Shown: piece by piece, positions 1-8,940 of the stretch
Position numbering within the stretch: position 1 is the stretch's first letter
How the letters are laid out: each line of letters begins with the position of its first letter
DNA from: Lachnospiraceae bacterium UBA7160
GTDB taxonomy: Bacteria > Bacillota > Clostridia > Lachnospirales > Lachnospiraceae
Length of the DNA stretch: 44,649 nucleotides
Assembly: GCA_002491565.1 (NCBI GenBank)
Contig: DKWE01000002.1
Coordinates: 1-44,649, forward strand
Direction: 5' to 3'
Program-made: the position numbers and the translations under genes
The notes under the pieces: generated by a model
Database searches by the model: none
What the model was told of the DNA's origin: nothing
What the model saw: the letters and a program-made list of their open reading frames with translations, nothing else

Positions 1-12
1 TGCCGCGAGGGT

Positions 13-44
13 CAAATACCCCGTTGCTTGCAGCGGGGTATTTG
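13..44. terminator. Hairpin, probable terminator of an upstream gene
   Basis: A perfect 11-bp inverted repeat (CAAATACCCCG and CGGGGTATTTG) encloses a 10-nt loop. There is no clear U-tract on either side, so it may be a terminator for a gene left of the window or a dispersed intergenic hairpin. The stem and symmetry are seen directly; the function is inferred. Confidence 0.5.
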
Positions 45-117
45 ATTCTGTCACAGAGAAAGCGGTGTCTCTCCTGACAGAACCTCTCCATGCCAGACGC
101 GCAACAAAGATGCAGCG

Positions 118-333
118 TCAGGCGTGCTCTCCGCCTATCTCTGTGACTCTGCCATAAAGGGTTAGCAGATAGAGTCCGGAAATGCCGACCAGAGCATAGA
201 TAATCCGGGAGATCCAGGTCATGTTCCCGAAAATCAGATTCACAAGATCCAGACGGAAGATCCCGATCAGTCCCCAGTTTATTGCGCCGATAATTGTGAG
301 GGTAAGCGCAGCATAGTCAAGTCCCTTGCTCAT
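118..333 (-). CDS. DUF378 family small membrane protein
   Basis: This 71-residue protein has two hydrophobic segments (about residues 7-25 and 38-57) joined by a short loop. The string GAINWGLIG in the first segment is characteristic of the DUF378 (YuzA-like) family, whose function is unknown. I chose the ATG at 333 because AGGAGG lies six bases before it; an adjacent ATG at 336 is only three bases from the same site. The reading frame stays open upstream to 441, but that extension is Arg/Pro-rich, lacks its own ribosome binding site and is not family-like. The gene stands alone and is divergent from the next gene. The family call is fairly safe; the role is unknown. Confidence 0.8.
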   Translation of the reverse strand: MSKGLDYAALTLTIIGAINWGLIGIFRLDLVNLIFGNMTWISRIIYALVGISGLYLLTLYGRVTEIGGEHA

Positions 334-449
334 CATGTACCTCCTTCCTGTCCGGAGAACCGCCAAGCGCGCCGGAAGCGGCGGACGGCTGATATCCGAA
401 CGACCAGTCTTAGTATTGCCGAAAAAATGATTTTTATTCAAAACAAAGG

Positions 450-478
450 TTGTATCTGCGAGGACAGCATGGTAAAAT
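450..478 (+). promoter_or_regulatory. Candidate sigma-A promoter for the HlyD-yggS-sepF run
   Basis: TTGTAT (450-455) and TAAAAT (473-478) are 17 bases apart on the plus strand, about 180 bases before the TTG start at 659. The 334-658 gap otherwise shows no recognised RNA element or gene. Confidence 0.45.
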
Positions 479-658
479 AAGTTATTGGTCTGCTTTAGTG
501 GAGTGGTACCTATAGGTCCTTCCCCAAGGCACTATGAGTTGGAGGATGCCGGTTCGCAAAAGAACGTTGGTTCAAGCATTCATTATCCCAGTATAGAGTC
601 AGATTTCGCAGAAAACTTGCGGCAGGATGTACTCAGGTACGTTACAGGAGGGGTATGG

Positions 659-2026
659 TTGGCAAGAAAGAAAAATAGAAAAATTACAAAATACAGAAAA
701 TATTCCTTTTTCAATATCGGGACACTGCTGTTTGGTATCGTATTTATTTATATGATCATCTGCATTATTATGTACGCGACGGAAAAGCATATCACCGTCT
801 ACGAAGTCATGCGCGGATCGCTGTCCGGAAATTACCGGTTTCACGCGCTGGCGCTTAGGACAGAGGCCGTCGTCAATACAACGCATTCCGGAAGTGTCCG
901 CTACTATGTACGGGAAGGCTCCAGGGCTTCCGCAGGCAGTACGGTCTGTTCTGTCAATGAGACTGGTGCAGTGGGACCAGTAGCCTATGAGGAGTTTGTA
1001 CTCGATGCCTCAGACGAAAGCCGCCTGCAGAATACGCTCTCCAGCTTTACAATTAATTTCTCACCGAGCGCGTTTCAGTCCGCCTATGATCTGAAGTCGA
1101 ATGTCGAGACAACGGTGGCAGAGGTGATGCAGAGTGCGACCGGACTGCCCATTTCTGTCAGAAATGGCTGTGAGGCAACTGCATCCGGCTTTGTCGTCTA
1201 TCATACAGACGGGATGGAGTCGCTCACAGAACCCCAGCTTTCTCAGTCTCTGTTTGACGAGAGCAGCTATCATGTCAATAGTCTGCGCGGGAACAATAAG
1301 GTCAGCGCAGGGAGCCCGGTATTTAAGTTGATTACCGGAGAGGATTGGGCATTGTATTTTCCGCTGGATGACCAGCTTGGCATCCGGTTGGCCTCTGCGG
1401 AGTCCATTACATTTCGTTTTTTAAAAGATAATGTTACTTACACCGCTCCGTTTTCCATTGTACGAAACGGTTCGGAAGCCTTTGGAAAGATCTCGATGAA
1501 TCATTCTCTGGTGCGATATGTCACGGACCGCTTTCTGGAGATTGAGCTGGTCATGAACCAGAATGTAGGACTGAAAATCCCAGTCACATCCATCACCCAG
1601 CGGGAATTTTACCGGATCCCGGAAGAGTATGCGATTGTGAATGCGGATACCAGCAGCGAGATTACGCTGTTGGTAGAAGAGTTCGCTGCAGATGGTTCCT
1701 CAAAAACAGAGTACCGGACAGCGAATGTATACCGACACAATAAGATTGACAAGTATTATCTGGTGGATAAACAGCTGCTTCAGGAAGGCTGCTACCTTCT
1801 GAAAGAAAATTCCGCAACGCGGATGCAGGTGCAGGAGAAGGATACGGAGATTGTAAGCGGAGTCTATAATATCAATAAAGGCTATGCCGTGTTCCGTGAC
1901 ATCACAGTGCTCGATGAGAATGAGGAGTATTGTATTGTATCGAGCAACACATTCTATGGACTGGCCGTACACGATTACATTGTGCAATACGCAGACGAGG
2001 TGACGGAGGAAGAAATTGTGTATTAG
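659..2026 (+). CDS. HlyD-like (membrane-fusion) single-pass membrane protein
   Basis: The protein has 455 residues. A Lys/Arg-rich cytosolic N-terminus of about 16 residues precedes one membrane anchor (about residues 17-41) and a large extracytoplasmic region that is mostly beta in character. A segment around residues 75-110 looks like the barrel-sandwich half of HlyD-type adaptors (SGSVRYYVREGSRASAGSTV). I chose the TTG at 659 because AGGAGGGG lies six bases before it. The frame is open back to 485, but no ribosome binding site supports that start, and an ATG at 655 is out of frame. Proteins of this type commonly sit just upstream of yggS-sepF in Lachnospiraceae (family knowledge). No transporter partner is adjacent, so a role in envelope or division biology is as likely as export. 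Confidence 0.65.
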   Translation: MARKKNRKITKYRKYSFFNIGTLLFGIVFIYMIICIIMYATEKHITVYEVMRGSLSGNYRFHALALRTEAVVNTTHSGSVRYYVREGSRASAGSTVCSVNETGAVGPVAYEEFVLDASDESRLQNTLSSFTINFSPSAFQSAYDLKSNVETTVAEVMQSATGLPISVRNGCEATASGFVVYHTDGMESLTEPQLSQSLFDESSYHVNSLRGNNKVSAGSPVFKLITGEDWALYFPLDDQLGIRLASAESITFRFLKDNVTYTAPFSIVRNGSEAFGKISMNHSLVRYVTDRFLEIELVMNQNVGLKIPVTSITQREFYRIPEEYAIVNADTSSEITLLVEEFAADGSSKTEYRTANVYRHNKIDKYYLVDKQLLQEGCYLLKENSATRMQVQEKDTEIVSGVYNINKGYAVFRDITVLDENEEYCIVSSNTFYGLAVHDYIVQYADEVTEEEIVY

Positions 2027-2104
2027 ACACTTACATATCAAATGAGAGTGTTGCAAAATGCAGTTGTTCCGGTTTATCCGGGTTGGAGGAGGAGAAGACA
2101 GGGC

Positions 2105-2800
2105 ATGATACAGGAAAAAATCAGCGAGGCGCAGTCGCGCATTGAGGCCGCATGTCGTCGTGTGGGTAGAAATCCCGCGGAGGTCACATTGATTGCGGTC
2201 AGCAAAACAAAACCGGTGGAGCTTTTGAGAGAGGCATATGAAGCAGGGATGCGTGAATTTGGTGAAAATAAGCCACAGGAAATCCGCGAGAAATATCCGC
2301 AGCTTCCTGCAGACATCCGCTGGCACATGATTGGCCATCTCCAGCGCAATAAGGTGCGGAGCATCATTGATAAAGTCTGCCTGATCCATTCGGTCGATTC
2401 TGTGAGGCTGGCGGAAACCATTTCGGAGGAAGCGGCCAGAATCGGAATTGTGATGCCGGTGCTGGCAGAAGTCAATGTGGCTGGTGAGGAATCCAAGTTT
2501 GGCCTGCGCCCGGAGGAAACAGAAGAATTTGTCAGAACAATCGCGAAATTGTCGAATATCTGTGTGGAAGGCTTGATGACTATCGCTCCATTCACAGAAA
2601 ATCCAGAAGATAACAGAATTTATTTTCGTAAATTAAAAAAATTATGTGTTGACATCAGTGAAAAAAACATTGATAATGTTTGTATGCGCAGTCTCAGTAT
2701 GGGGATGACTGGCGACTATGAAGTGGCCGTGGAAGAAGGCGCCACCATGGTGCGTATCGGAACCGGTATCTTTGGCGAACGCAATTATACGCAGCTATGA
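2105..2800 (+). CDS. yggS: YggS/PROSC family pyridoxal phosphate homeostasis protein
   Basis: This 231-residue alanine-racemase-fold protein binds pyridoxal 5'-phosphate without a known enzymatic reaction and helps balance free cofactor in the cytosol. Family signatures are visible: AVSKTKP (about residues 33-39, carrying the cofactor lysine), FGENKPQE, WHMIGHLQRNK, and SMGMTGDYEVAVEEG near the C-terminus with the phosphate-binding region MVRIGTGIFG. Length matches the family (about 230). The ATG at 2105 gives the usual N-terminus (MIQEKISEAQ) behind a GGAGGAGGAG tract; an upstream in-frame ATG at 2042 would add a non-conserved leader. It lies 78 bases after the HlyD-like gene and before sepF, the standard Gram-positive order. 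Confidence 0.93.
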   Translation: MIQEKISEAQSRIEAACRRVGRNPAEVTLIAVSKTKPVELLREAYEAGMREFGENKPQEIREKYPQLPADIRWHMIGHLQRNKVRSIIDKVCLIHSVDSVRLAETISEEAARIGIVMPVLAEVNVAGEESKFGLRPEETEEFVRTIAKLSNICVEGLMTIAPFTENPEDNRIYFRKLKKLCVDISEKNIDNVCMRSLSMGMTGDYEVAVEEGATMVRIGTGIFGERNYTQL

Positions 2801-2951
2801 GAAAGAGCGAGAGATACGATACCACAGAGCAGCCGCACGGTGCAAGGCTGTAAGTTACATCAGAGAGAATCATACATAGTAGTTTCACTGCTCTGCAGAG
2901 ATTGTTTTGCGGACAGGGCAGACGGCTATGAAGCAGATAGGAGATATCACA

Positions 2952-3602
2952 ATGAAAGTAACCGATGCATTCAAAGGTTTTTGGAAAATCAACGATGATG
3001 GTCTGGGAGAGGATGATTATCTTGATGAGGAGTACGAGGACGGATATGAGGAAGAAGATGCGCCGAAGAAGCGCATTCTGAGCCGACACGAGGATGAGGA
3101 AACAGAGCCTGAGCCGGAAAGTATTCCAAGAACACGGAAGCGTACGGAGCGCGCAGAACGAGAGGAGCGCAAAGACCGGGCAGCAAGAGAAGAACGTGCG
3201 GACCGCGCTGAGCGGGACGAGCGCAGCTACACAGAAGAGACGTCCCGTCCCCGCGTGGTGAATTCCTCAAAGGTCTCCCCTATGCGTTCGAGGCGCAGCG
3301 GCGGCGGTTCCATGGAGGTCTGCGTGATTCGTCCAAAGAGTATGGAGGAAGGCGAGGAAATCGTACGCACCATTCAGGCAGGCAGCACAGTCATTCTGAA
3401 TATGGAGGGACTGGAGCTTGTTCTCGCGCAGCGGATTATTGATTTTTCCGGAGGCGCTTGCTTTGCATTGGGAGGAAAGATCCATCCGATCAATGACAAT
3501 ATCTTTGTCCTTGCGCCGGAAGGGGTTGAGATTTCCGGAGATTTTGAAGACCGCATCCTGCGTGAGGAAGCGAATGTCAAGGCTTTCGGGACAAAGTTTT
3601 AG
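2952..3602 (+). CDS. sepF: Cell division protein SepF
   Basis: SepF is a membrane-bound partner of FtsZ that anchors and bundles filaments at the septum. The 216-residue protein has an amphipathic N-terminal helix (MKVTDAFKGFWKIND), a long, very acidic then mixed-charge linker (about residues 15-110, dense in Glu/Arg/Asp), and the conserved C-terminal core (about 118-205; VCVIRPKSMEEGEEIV, then SGGACFALGGKIHPINDNIF). The ATG at 2952 follows a GGAG site by about eight bases and starts exactly at the amphipathic helix; an ATG at 2928 would add eight residues. The charged linker is longer than in Bacillus. Its neighbours yggS and ylmH are classic sepF partners. Confidence 0.93.
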   Translation: MKVTDAFKGFWKINDDGLGEDDYLDEEYEDGYEEEDAPKKRILSRHEDEETEPEPESIPRTRKRTERAEREERKDRAAREERADRAERDERSYTEETSRPRVVNSSKVSPMRSRRSGGGSMEVCVIRPKSMEEGEEIVRTIQAGSTVILNMEGLELVLAQRIIDFSGGACFALGGKIHPINDNIFVLAPEGVEISGDFEDRILREEANVKAFGTKF

Positions 3603-3618
3603 CGGCAGGAGTCTTTAT

Positions 3619-4377
3619 ATGAATAAAGAAGAAGAACTTCTGGCAAAGCGGATTCAGGATCTCGCAAGGATTGCAGATGCCCGGGGGCAGGCATCCTTTA
3701 CCGAGTTTCTGAATCTGAATGAACAGAATATCTTGCATCAGACATTACAAAAGTTTTCCTTTGTCCACGGGGAGACCTTTGGTGGCTATGAAGGGGCAGA
3801 GCGTCAGATAGCAGCACTGATACCTGATGCTTTTTCTTATGGAGAAATTGTTTATCCTGTCACCTGTATCCGGATTGCACCCGTCAACATGAAGTTCGCG
3901 GAGCAGTTGTCGCACCGCGATATTCTGGGTGCCCTGATGCACCTTGGGATCGAGCGCAGCCGCCTGGGTGATATTGCGCGCATGGAAGGACAGTTTTATC
4001 TGTTTTGCCATACGGATCTGGCACCGCTGATCTGCGGGGAACTGACGCGCGTAAGGCATACTACCGTGTCCTGCGAGCTCTGCAGCCTGGAGCATTTTTC
4101 CTACACCCCTGAAGTGAAAGAGATCCGCGGCAGCGTAGCCTCCGTTCGTCTGGATGCGGTGATGGCAGTTGCTTTTCAGTCTTCCCGCAGCAGTCTTCTG
4201 GAGCTGATTGAGGATGGCAAGGTTTTTATAAACGGCAGACTGATTGCCACGAATGCATACACACTGAGAGAAGGCGATCTGGTCTCTGTGCGCGGCATGG
4301 GGAAATTCCGCTACACCGGCACGACCGGTCAGACAAAAAAGGGAAGAACCATGGTGATCGTGGAGAAGTATATATAA
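3619..4377 (+). CDS. ylmH: YlmH-like S4-domain RNA-binding protein
   Basis: The protein has 252 residues, close to Bacillus YlmH (about 257). The N-terminal two thirds is the YlmH-type region (for example FGGYEGAERQIAALIPDAF, residues about 54-72), and the C-terminus (about 180-240) is an S4 RNA-binding domain (RLDAVMAVAFQSSR, then GKVFINGRL and LREGDLVSVRGMGKF). YlmH proteins bind the ribosome and have been linked to rescue or quality control of stalled translation. The ATG at 3619 is 14 bases after the sepF stop, which suggests cotranscription. The usual next gene, divIVA, is absent; aroB follows instead. Confidence 0.88.
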   Translation: MNKEEELLAKRIQDLARIADARGQASFTEFLNLNEQNILHQTLQKFSFVHGETFGGYEGAERQIAALIPDAFSYGEIVYPVTCIRIAPVNMKFAEQLSHRDILGALMHLGIERSRLGDIARMEGQFYLFCHTDLAPLICGELTRVRHTTVSCELCSLEHFSYTPEVKEIRGSVASVRLDAVMAVAFQSSRSSLLELIEDGKVFINGRLIATNAYTLREGDLVSVRGMGKFRYTGTTGQTKKGRTMVIVEKYI

Positions 4378-4519
4378 GTATTTTTACAAAGCACGATGTA
4401 GATGCTGACCTTTTGATCCTGATATCATGACATTGAGATACAGAATAATCTAAATCGTATGGTGTGTCAGAATAAGATAGCAAAAACAGAGGTATATTCA
4501 AAGAACAGGAGAATTCGCT

Positions 4520-5638
4520 ATGGGCAAAGCAAGGGCAAAGCAGACGGCGTCTGACCGGATCACAGTTCAGACTGCTGGAAATGAATCATATGATATCTGT
4601 CTTCAGACTTCTTTTGAGGGACTTGCAGAGGAGCTGTCCCGCATCGGGTGTGAAGGGAGGAGGATCTGCATCGCTGCCGATGAGACGGTTGCAGAGTTAT
4701 ATCTGGAGGCAGTAAGCCAGGAAGTCAAGAAGAGCTGCTCAGAGATTGTGACTTATGTTTTCCCTGCGGGAGAACAGCATAAAACACTTGCCACCGTACA
4801 GGGACTGTATGAGACCCTGATTCGCGCCGGCTTTGACCGGAAGGATTATCTGCTTGCGCTCGGCGGCGGTGTGACCGGAGATCTCACAGGCTACGCGGCA
4901 GCGACTTATCTGCGCGGCATCCGGTTCATTCAGGTGCCGACTACGCTTCTGGCTCAGATTGACAGCAGCATCGGCGGAAAGACCGGTGTTGATTTTGACC
5001 AGTATAAAAATATGGTAGGGGCGTTCCATCAGCCCTCACTCGTCTACATCAATATCCATGTACTCCAGACACTTCCGGAAGAACAGTTTGCCAGCGGCAT
5101 GGGTGAGCTTTTGAAATACGGACTCAGCTTTGATGACGAGTTTTACGGCTGGGCGATTGAGCATATGGGTGATATAGAGGAGCGTGAAGAGCAGGCGCTT
5201 CTCTATATGATTGCCAAATGCTGCCAGCTCAAGAAATACATTGTAGAGAAGGACCCGACAGAAAAGGGAGATCGTGCGCTTCTCAATTTTGGCCACACCA
5301 TCGGGCATGCAATTGAAAAGCTGAAGAATTTTGAGTTGACTCATGGCGCCTGTGTTGCACTTGGAACAGTCGCTGCTGCATACATTTCCTGGCAGCGGGG
5401 CATGCTGGATGAAGACGAGTTCTATGAAATTCGTGATATGAATGTCGGATTCGGATTACCGATCTCCTTTGATGGTATCACGGAAGACCAGATTCTCCAG
5501 ACCACAAAAAGCGACAAGAAAATGGATGCAGGCAAGATTCGCTTTATCCTTCTGAAAAAGCTTGGTAAAGCGTTCATTGCCGAGGATGTGACAGATGCCG
5601 AGATTCTGGAAGCCATCCGGACGATGAAGGCAGACTGA
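4520..5638 (+). CDS. aroB: 3-dehydroquinate synthase
   Basis: AroB converts DAHP to 3-dehydroquinate, the second step of the shikimate pathway, in the cytosol with NAD and a divalent metal. The 372-residue protein shows the NAD-binding GGGVTGDLTGYAAATYLRG (about residues 114-132), PTTLLAQIDSSIGGKTGVD, and the metal-ligand region NFGHTIGHAIEK with a preceding GELLKYG. The ATG at 4520 has AGGAG eight bases upstream. A 142-base gap separates it from ylmH; I see no promoter or terminator of note there. No other aromatic amino acid genes are nearby, so it sits here as a lone pathway gene between division and lipoprotein genes. Confidence 0.96.
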   Translation: MGKARAKQTASDRITVQTAGNESYDICLQTSFEGLAEELSRIGCEGRRICIAADETVAELYLEAVSQEVKKSCSEIVTYVFPAGEQHKTLATVQGLYETLIRAGFDRKDYLLALGGGVTGDLTGYAAATYLRGIRFIQVPTTLLAQIDSSIGGKTGVDFDQYKNMVGAFHQPSLVYINIHVLQTLPEEQFASGMGELLKYGLSFDDEFYGWAIEHMGDIEEREEQALLYMIAKCCQLKKYIVEKDPTEKGDRALLNFGHTIGHAIEKLKNFELTHGACVALGTVAAAYISWQRGMLDEDEFYEIRDMNVGFGLPISFDGITEDQILQTTKSDKKMDAGKIRFILLKKLGKAFIAEDVTDAEILEAIRTMKAD

Positions 5639-5651
5639 TTGGACGGAAACG

Positions 5652-6161
5652 ATGGGAAATACAGAGAATAAGGGAACACTGTATGCAGCAGGGCTTCTGT
5701 TCCTGGCTCTGCTTACGGCAGTGGATCAGGCCACGAAATATCTGGCTGGCCTGTTTTTGAAGGGAAGCCGCGGCATTCCCGTGATTCCCGGTGTCTTTGA
5801 GTTGTTTTATCTGGAAAACCGGGGAGCAGCGTTCGGACTGCTGCGAAATCATCAGTGGCTGTTTGTGCTGGTCGCGCTGCTGATGTTTGCAGCTGCAATT
5901 TACGTCTATGCCCTGCTTCCGGGAGGGCGTCATTACTATGGGATGCGTGTCTGCATGATACTGGTTGGCGCGGGTGCGCTTGGAAATATGATTGACCGGA
6001 TCGTTCACCACTATGTCATCGATTTTTTGTATGTCTCACTGATCGATTTTCCGGTATTCAATGTGGCGGACTGCTATGTCGTCATCGGGGCAGTGCTGCT
6101 GCTTGTGCTTGTGTTCACGCTGTACCGGGATGAAGACTTTTCTTCGCTCCGGCCATGGTAA
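5652..6161 (+). CDS. lspA: Lipoprotein signal peptidase (signal peptidase II)
   Basis: LspA cleaves the signal peptide from diacylglyceryl-modified prolipoproteins within the membrane. The 169-residue protein has four membrane segments. The two catalytic aspartates are seen in GNMIDRIVHHYVIDF (about residues 112-126) and FNVADCYVVIG (about 136-146), and the family string NRGAAFG is present near residue 57. It starts 13 bases after aroB and is probably cotranscribed with it. The ribosome binding site is weak (GGACGGAA). A hairpin that resembles a terminator follows, although rluD downstream often belongs to the same unit in other Firmicutes. Confidence 0.95.
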   Translation: MGNTENKGTLYAAGLLFLALLTAVDQATKYLAGLFLKGSRGIPVIPGVFELFYLENRGAAFGLLRNHQWLFVLVALLMFAAAIYVYALLPGGRHYYGMRVCMILVGAGALGNMIDRIVHHYVIDFLYVSLIDFPVFNVADCYVVIGAVLLLVLVFTLYRDEDFSSLRPW

Positions 6162-6255
6162 GCATGCAGCTGCTATTCGTGCATCGATTCTTCTATGAAC
6201 CAAGCAGTCCAGGCATACTTTCCTGTCAGGTGAGACTGTAACGCCTGCGGCATAG

Positions 6256-6310
6256 AAAGCCCACGAATTGCTCCACACCACTGGTGTTTGTGCGATTCGC
6301 GGGCTTTTGT
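6256..6310 (+). terminator. Long hairpin terminator after lspA
   Basis: A 15-bp near-perfect stem (AAAGCCCACGAATTG with CGATTCGCGGGCTTT, 6256-6270 and 6293-6307, one mismatch and one G-U pair) ends in TTTT. The loop itself contains the small palindrome ACACCA-C-TGGTGT. The 6162-6479 gap holds nothing else I recognise. Confidence 0.65.
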
Positions 6311-6479
6311 CCTCCACACAGCCGCAGGCCGGAGCAGATATTTTAACTGCATCAGATGCAAAGCGGCCGGCGCTGTGTGCCGGTGGCACACGTTTAGCGC
6401 CGACCCAAGCGGCAGCGGAGACCTGTAGCTTGTATATGGGCAGGAGGCGTGAACAGCAGCAAAGAAAGGGGCGGTGCAA

Positions 6480-7412
6480 TTGAGAGAAGACAGCAGGAAG
6501 CAGTTTCAGGAGTTTCACATCGATGCAGACTGGGAAGGAGAACGATTAGACCGGTACCTGTCTGACCAGATTCCGGATCTGACACGTTCCCGTATCCAAA
6601 AACTGATCAAGGAAGGAGCCGTGTTGGTCAACGGTGCACAGCCGAAAGCCAGCTATGCGCTTGGCGTGGGGGATAAGATTTTCCTGACATTGCCGGAAGC
6701 ACAGGAGACAGCGATCGTGCCGGAGCCGATTCCGCTCGACATTTTGTATGAGGATGAAGATATACTGATCGTGAATAAGCCGAAGGGGATGGTCGTACAC
6801 CCGGCAGCCGGACATTACAGCGGCACGCTTGTAAATGCGGTCATGTACCACTGCGGTGATTCCCTGTCCGGCATCAATGGTGTGCTGCGCCCCGGAATTG
6901 TACACCGTATTGACCGTGACACAACTGGTTCCCTGATTATCTGTAAAAATGATAAGTCACACCAGTGCATTGCGGAACAGCTCCAGATACATTCCATCAC
7001 ACGGAAATACCGGGCGATCGTGCATGGACGGCTCGCGGAGGACGGCGTCATCCATGCTTCCATCGGACGTCACCCGCAGAACCGCAAGGAGATGGCTGTA
7101 AATGTGCCAAATGGAAAGGATGCCGTCACACATTATCATGTGCTGGAGCGGTTTGATCAGTTTACGTACGTGGAATGCCAGCTGGAGACTGGCCGAACTC
7201 ATCAGATCCGCGTTCATATGAAAAGTATCGGGCATCCCGTCCTTGGCGACCGGGTCTATGGGCCGTCCCGCTGCCCGTTTCCTAATCTGGAAGGACAAAC
7301 GCTGCACGCGATGACAATCGGCTTCCGCCATCCGACTACCGGGGACTACCTTGAATGTGAGGCGCCATTGCCGGAGTACTTTGAGGGGCTGCTGCAGAAG
7401 CTGCGGGCGTAG
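6480..7412 (+). CDS. RluD-family 23S rRNA pseudouridine synthase
   Basis: The enzyme isomerises uridines in ribosomal RNA, by family in helix 69 of 23S rRNA, though the exact site cannot be read from sequence. The 310-residue protein has an N-terminal S4 domain (about residues 14-75; RLDRYLSDQIPDLTRSRIQ) and the RluD catalytic domain with the aspartate motif HRIDRDTTGSLI (about 141-152), followed by LETGRTHQIRVHMKSIGHPV. I prefer the TTG at 6480 because AAAGGGG lies eight bases before it; a GTG at 6474 is in frame but only two bases from that site. Its stop is 58 bases from the stop of the convergent ttcA-like gene. Confidence 0.9.
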   Translation: MREDSRKQFQEFHIDADWEGERLDRYLSDQIPDLTRSRIQKLIKEGAVLVNGAQPKASYALGVGDKIFLTLPEAQETAIVPEPIPLDILYEDEDILIVNKPKGMVVHPAAGHYSGTLVNAVMYHCGDSLSGINGVLRPGIVHRIDRDTTGSLIICKNDKSHQCIAEQLQIHSITRKYRAIVHGRLAEDGVIHASIGRHPQNRKEMAVNVPNGKDAVTHYHVLERFDQFTYVECQLETGRTHQIRVHMKSIGHPVLGDRVYGPSRCPFPNLEGQTLHAMTIGFRHPTTGDYLECEAPLPEYFEGLLQKLRA

Positions 7413-7470
7413 ACGTACTGAGACGCTGCATCTGAAAGAGCGATCAAGTGCTAGAGCGTGATGGCTCTGG

Positions 7471-8241
7471 TTATTTGACGAACGTTGTACTGATCTGGTG
7501 CCTGCTACCGCGCTCCGTCGGGATGCGGTCGCGCCAGGAGGGCAGATCTCCGTTCAGAATTGCGGTAAACATGCGCTCCAACGAACCTGGATGCTCGCGG
7601 TTCAGCTGTGCGACCAGGGTTTTGGCGTATTCCCGCTGGGTATTCCCGTCCGCAGGACATGGATTCTTTACGACTGTGAGCTGGTATTTATTGATAAAGC
7701 CCTTCACCTCCGGCTCTTCGACAAACAGCATCGGGCGGATCAGGGTCAGCTCCATACGGTCCAGATGCGTGACCGGGGAAAACGTATGAATGCGTCCTTC
7801 CAGGAACAGGGACATCAGAAACGTCTCAACGACATCATTCTTATGATGGGCATAGGCGATTTTGTTGCAGCCGAGCTCTTTCGCCTTTCGGTTCAGTGCG
7901 CCCTTGCGCAGCTTCGCACATAAAGAGCAGGGATGTTCCTCTCTGCGGTCCTCAAAGATGATTCGCGCGATCTCGGTCTCTACGACGGTATAGTGTACAC
8001 CGAGCTGGTCACAGATTGCCTGTATCGGCGTGGTATCAAAATTCTGGTAGCCCAGGCTGACTGTGATCGCCTCCAGTTCAAAGTGCTTCGGGTAAAAACG
8101 GCGGAGGTTGCCAAGCGCACAGAGCAGAGCCAGACTGTCTTTACCGCCGGACACTCCGACGGCGATCCGGTCGCCGTCCTCAATCATCTGGAATTCATCG
8201 ATTGCCTTGCGGGTCAGGCTCAGCAAGCGTTTTAAAGTCAT
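7471..8241 (-). CDS. TtcA-like tRNA 2-thiocytidine biosynthesis protein
   Basis: This 256-residue PP-loop ATPase belongs to the TtcA/TtuA group, which adenylates a tRNA base and replaces oxygen with sulfur. The ATP pyrophosphatase loop GVSGGKDSLALLCAL is at about residues 28-42. Cysteines that hold the iron-sulfur cluster in TtcA are visible as CSLC in the middle and in NPCPADG near the C-terminus. I chose the ATG at 8241 because it matches the usual N-terminus (MTLKRLLSLTRKAID); another ATG at 8253 lies directly against the AGGAAAGG site and would add four residues. It is the only minus-strand gene between 0.4 and 31 kb and is divergent from dtd. Confidence 0.87.
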   Translation of the reverse strand: MTLKRLLSLTRKAIDEFQMIEDGDRIAVGVSGGKDSLALLCALGNLRRFYPKHFELEAITVSLGYQNFDTTPIQAICDQLGVHYTVVETEIARIIFEDRREEHPCSLCAKLRKGALNRKAKELGCNKIAYAHHKNDVVETFLMSLFLEGRIHTFSPVTHLDRMELTLIRPMLFVEEPEVKGFINKYQLTVVKNPCPADGNTQREYAKTLVAQLNREHPGSLERMFTAILNGDLPSWRDRIPTERGSRHQISTTFVK

Positions 8242-8466
8242 AGTAGTTATCATCCTTTCCTGGTGAAGTGCGTCTGCAGTATTCCTCATGCCTTTTTATG
8301 TATCCGGAAGGAAACAGCCTGCAGGAGCATGGGCAGAAGCTGTACCGTTAGTATACAACGGAATATGCCCGAAGGGAAGTACTAAAACCAACATGTGCAC
8401 AGCGCAAAGCTGGGATCAATATGGCATAGGCGCGAAAGATTTATATTAGAAGTAGGAGGAGCATAA

Positions 8467-8934
8467 ATGAAATTTGTTATACAAAGAGTATCGGAGGCTT
8501 CGGTAGAAGTCGAGGGAGTGATTGTCGGAGCAATTGAGACAGGCTATCTGGTGCTGATCGGCGTTGGGCAGGAGGACACGGAGGCAGACGCCGATAAACT
8601 GGTCCGGAAGCTTCTGGGTCTCCGGATCTTTTCTGATGAAAATGATAAGATCAACCTATCCCTGAAGGATGTGGGAGGCTCCCTGCTGCTCGTGTCGCAG
8701 TTTACACTGTATGCAAACTGTGTAAAGGGCAACCGTCCCTCCTTTACCGAGGCAGGCGATCCGCAGAAGGCGGAAGCTCTGTACGAATATATCGTAAACG
8801 AGTGCCGCAAAGATGTGCCAAATGTACAGACGGGAGTCTTTGGTGCACACATGAAGGTGCGCCTGTGCAATGAGGGGCCGTTTACGATTCTCCTGGAGAG
8901 CGACAAGCTGCATCCTGCAAAGAAACAGGCGTAA
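8467..8934 (+). CDS. dtd: D-aminoacyl-tRNA deacylase
   Basis: Dtd hydrolyses D-aminoacyl-tRNAs and glycyl-tRNA(Ala) mischarge products, acting as a chiral proofreader in the cytosol. The 155-residue protein matches family length and shows both signature motifs: SLLLVSQFTLYA (about residues 75-86) and NEGPFTILLES (about 137-147, including the Gly-cisPro motif). The start has AGGAGGAG about six bases upstream. The HNH gene begins six bases after its stop, so the two are probably one transcript. The 8242-8466 gap must hold divergent promoters for this and the ttcA-like gene; none stands out. Confidence 0.96.
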   Translation: MKFVIQRVSEASVEVEGVIVGAIETGYLVLIGVGQEDTEADADKLVRKLLGLRIFSDENDKINLSLKDVGGSLLLVSQFTLYANCVKGNRPSFTEAGDPQKAEALYEYIVNECRKDVPNVQTGVFGAHMKVRLCNEGPFTILLESDKLHPAKKQA

Positions 8935-8940
8935 ACAGGC

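Noticed and set aside
485..658. N-terminal extension of the HlyD-like protein
   Set aside because: No ribosome binding site and non-membrane, non-conserved sequence; the TTG at 659 has AGGAGGGG at good spacing.
334..658. Riboswitch in the gap before the HlyD-like gene
   Set aside because: I could not match any known riboswitch core or a terminator/antiterminator pair there.
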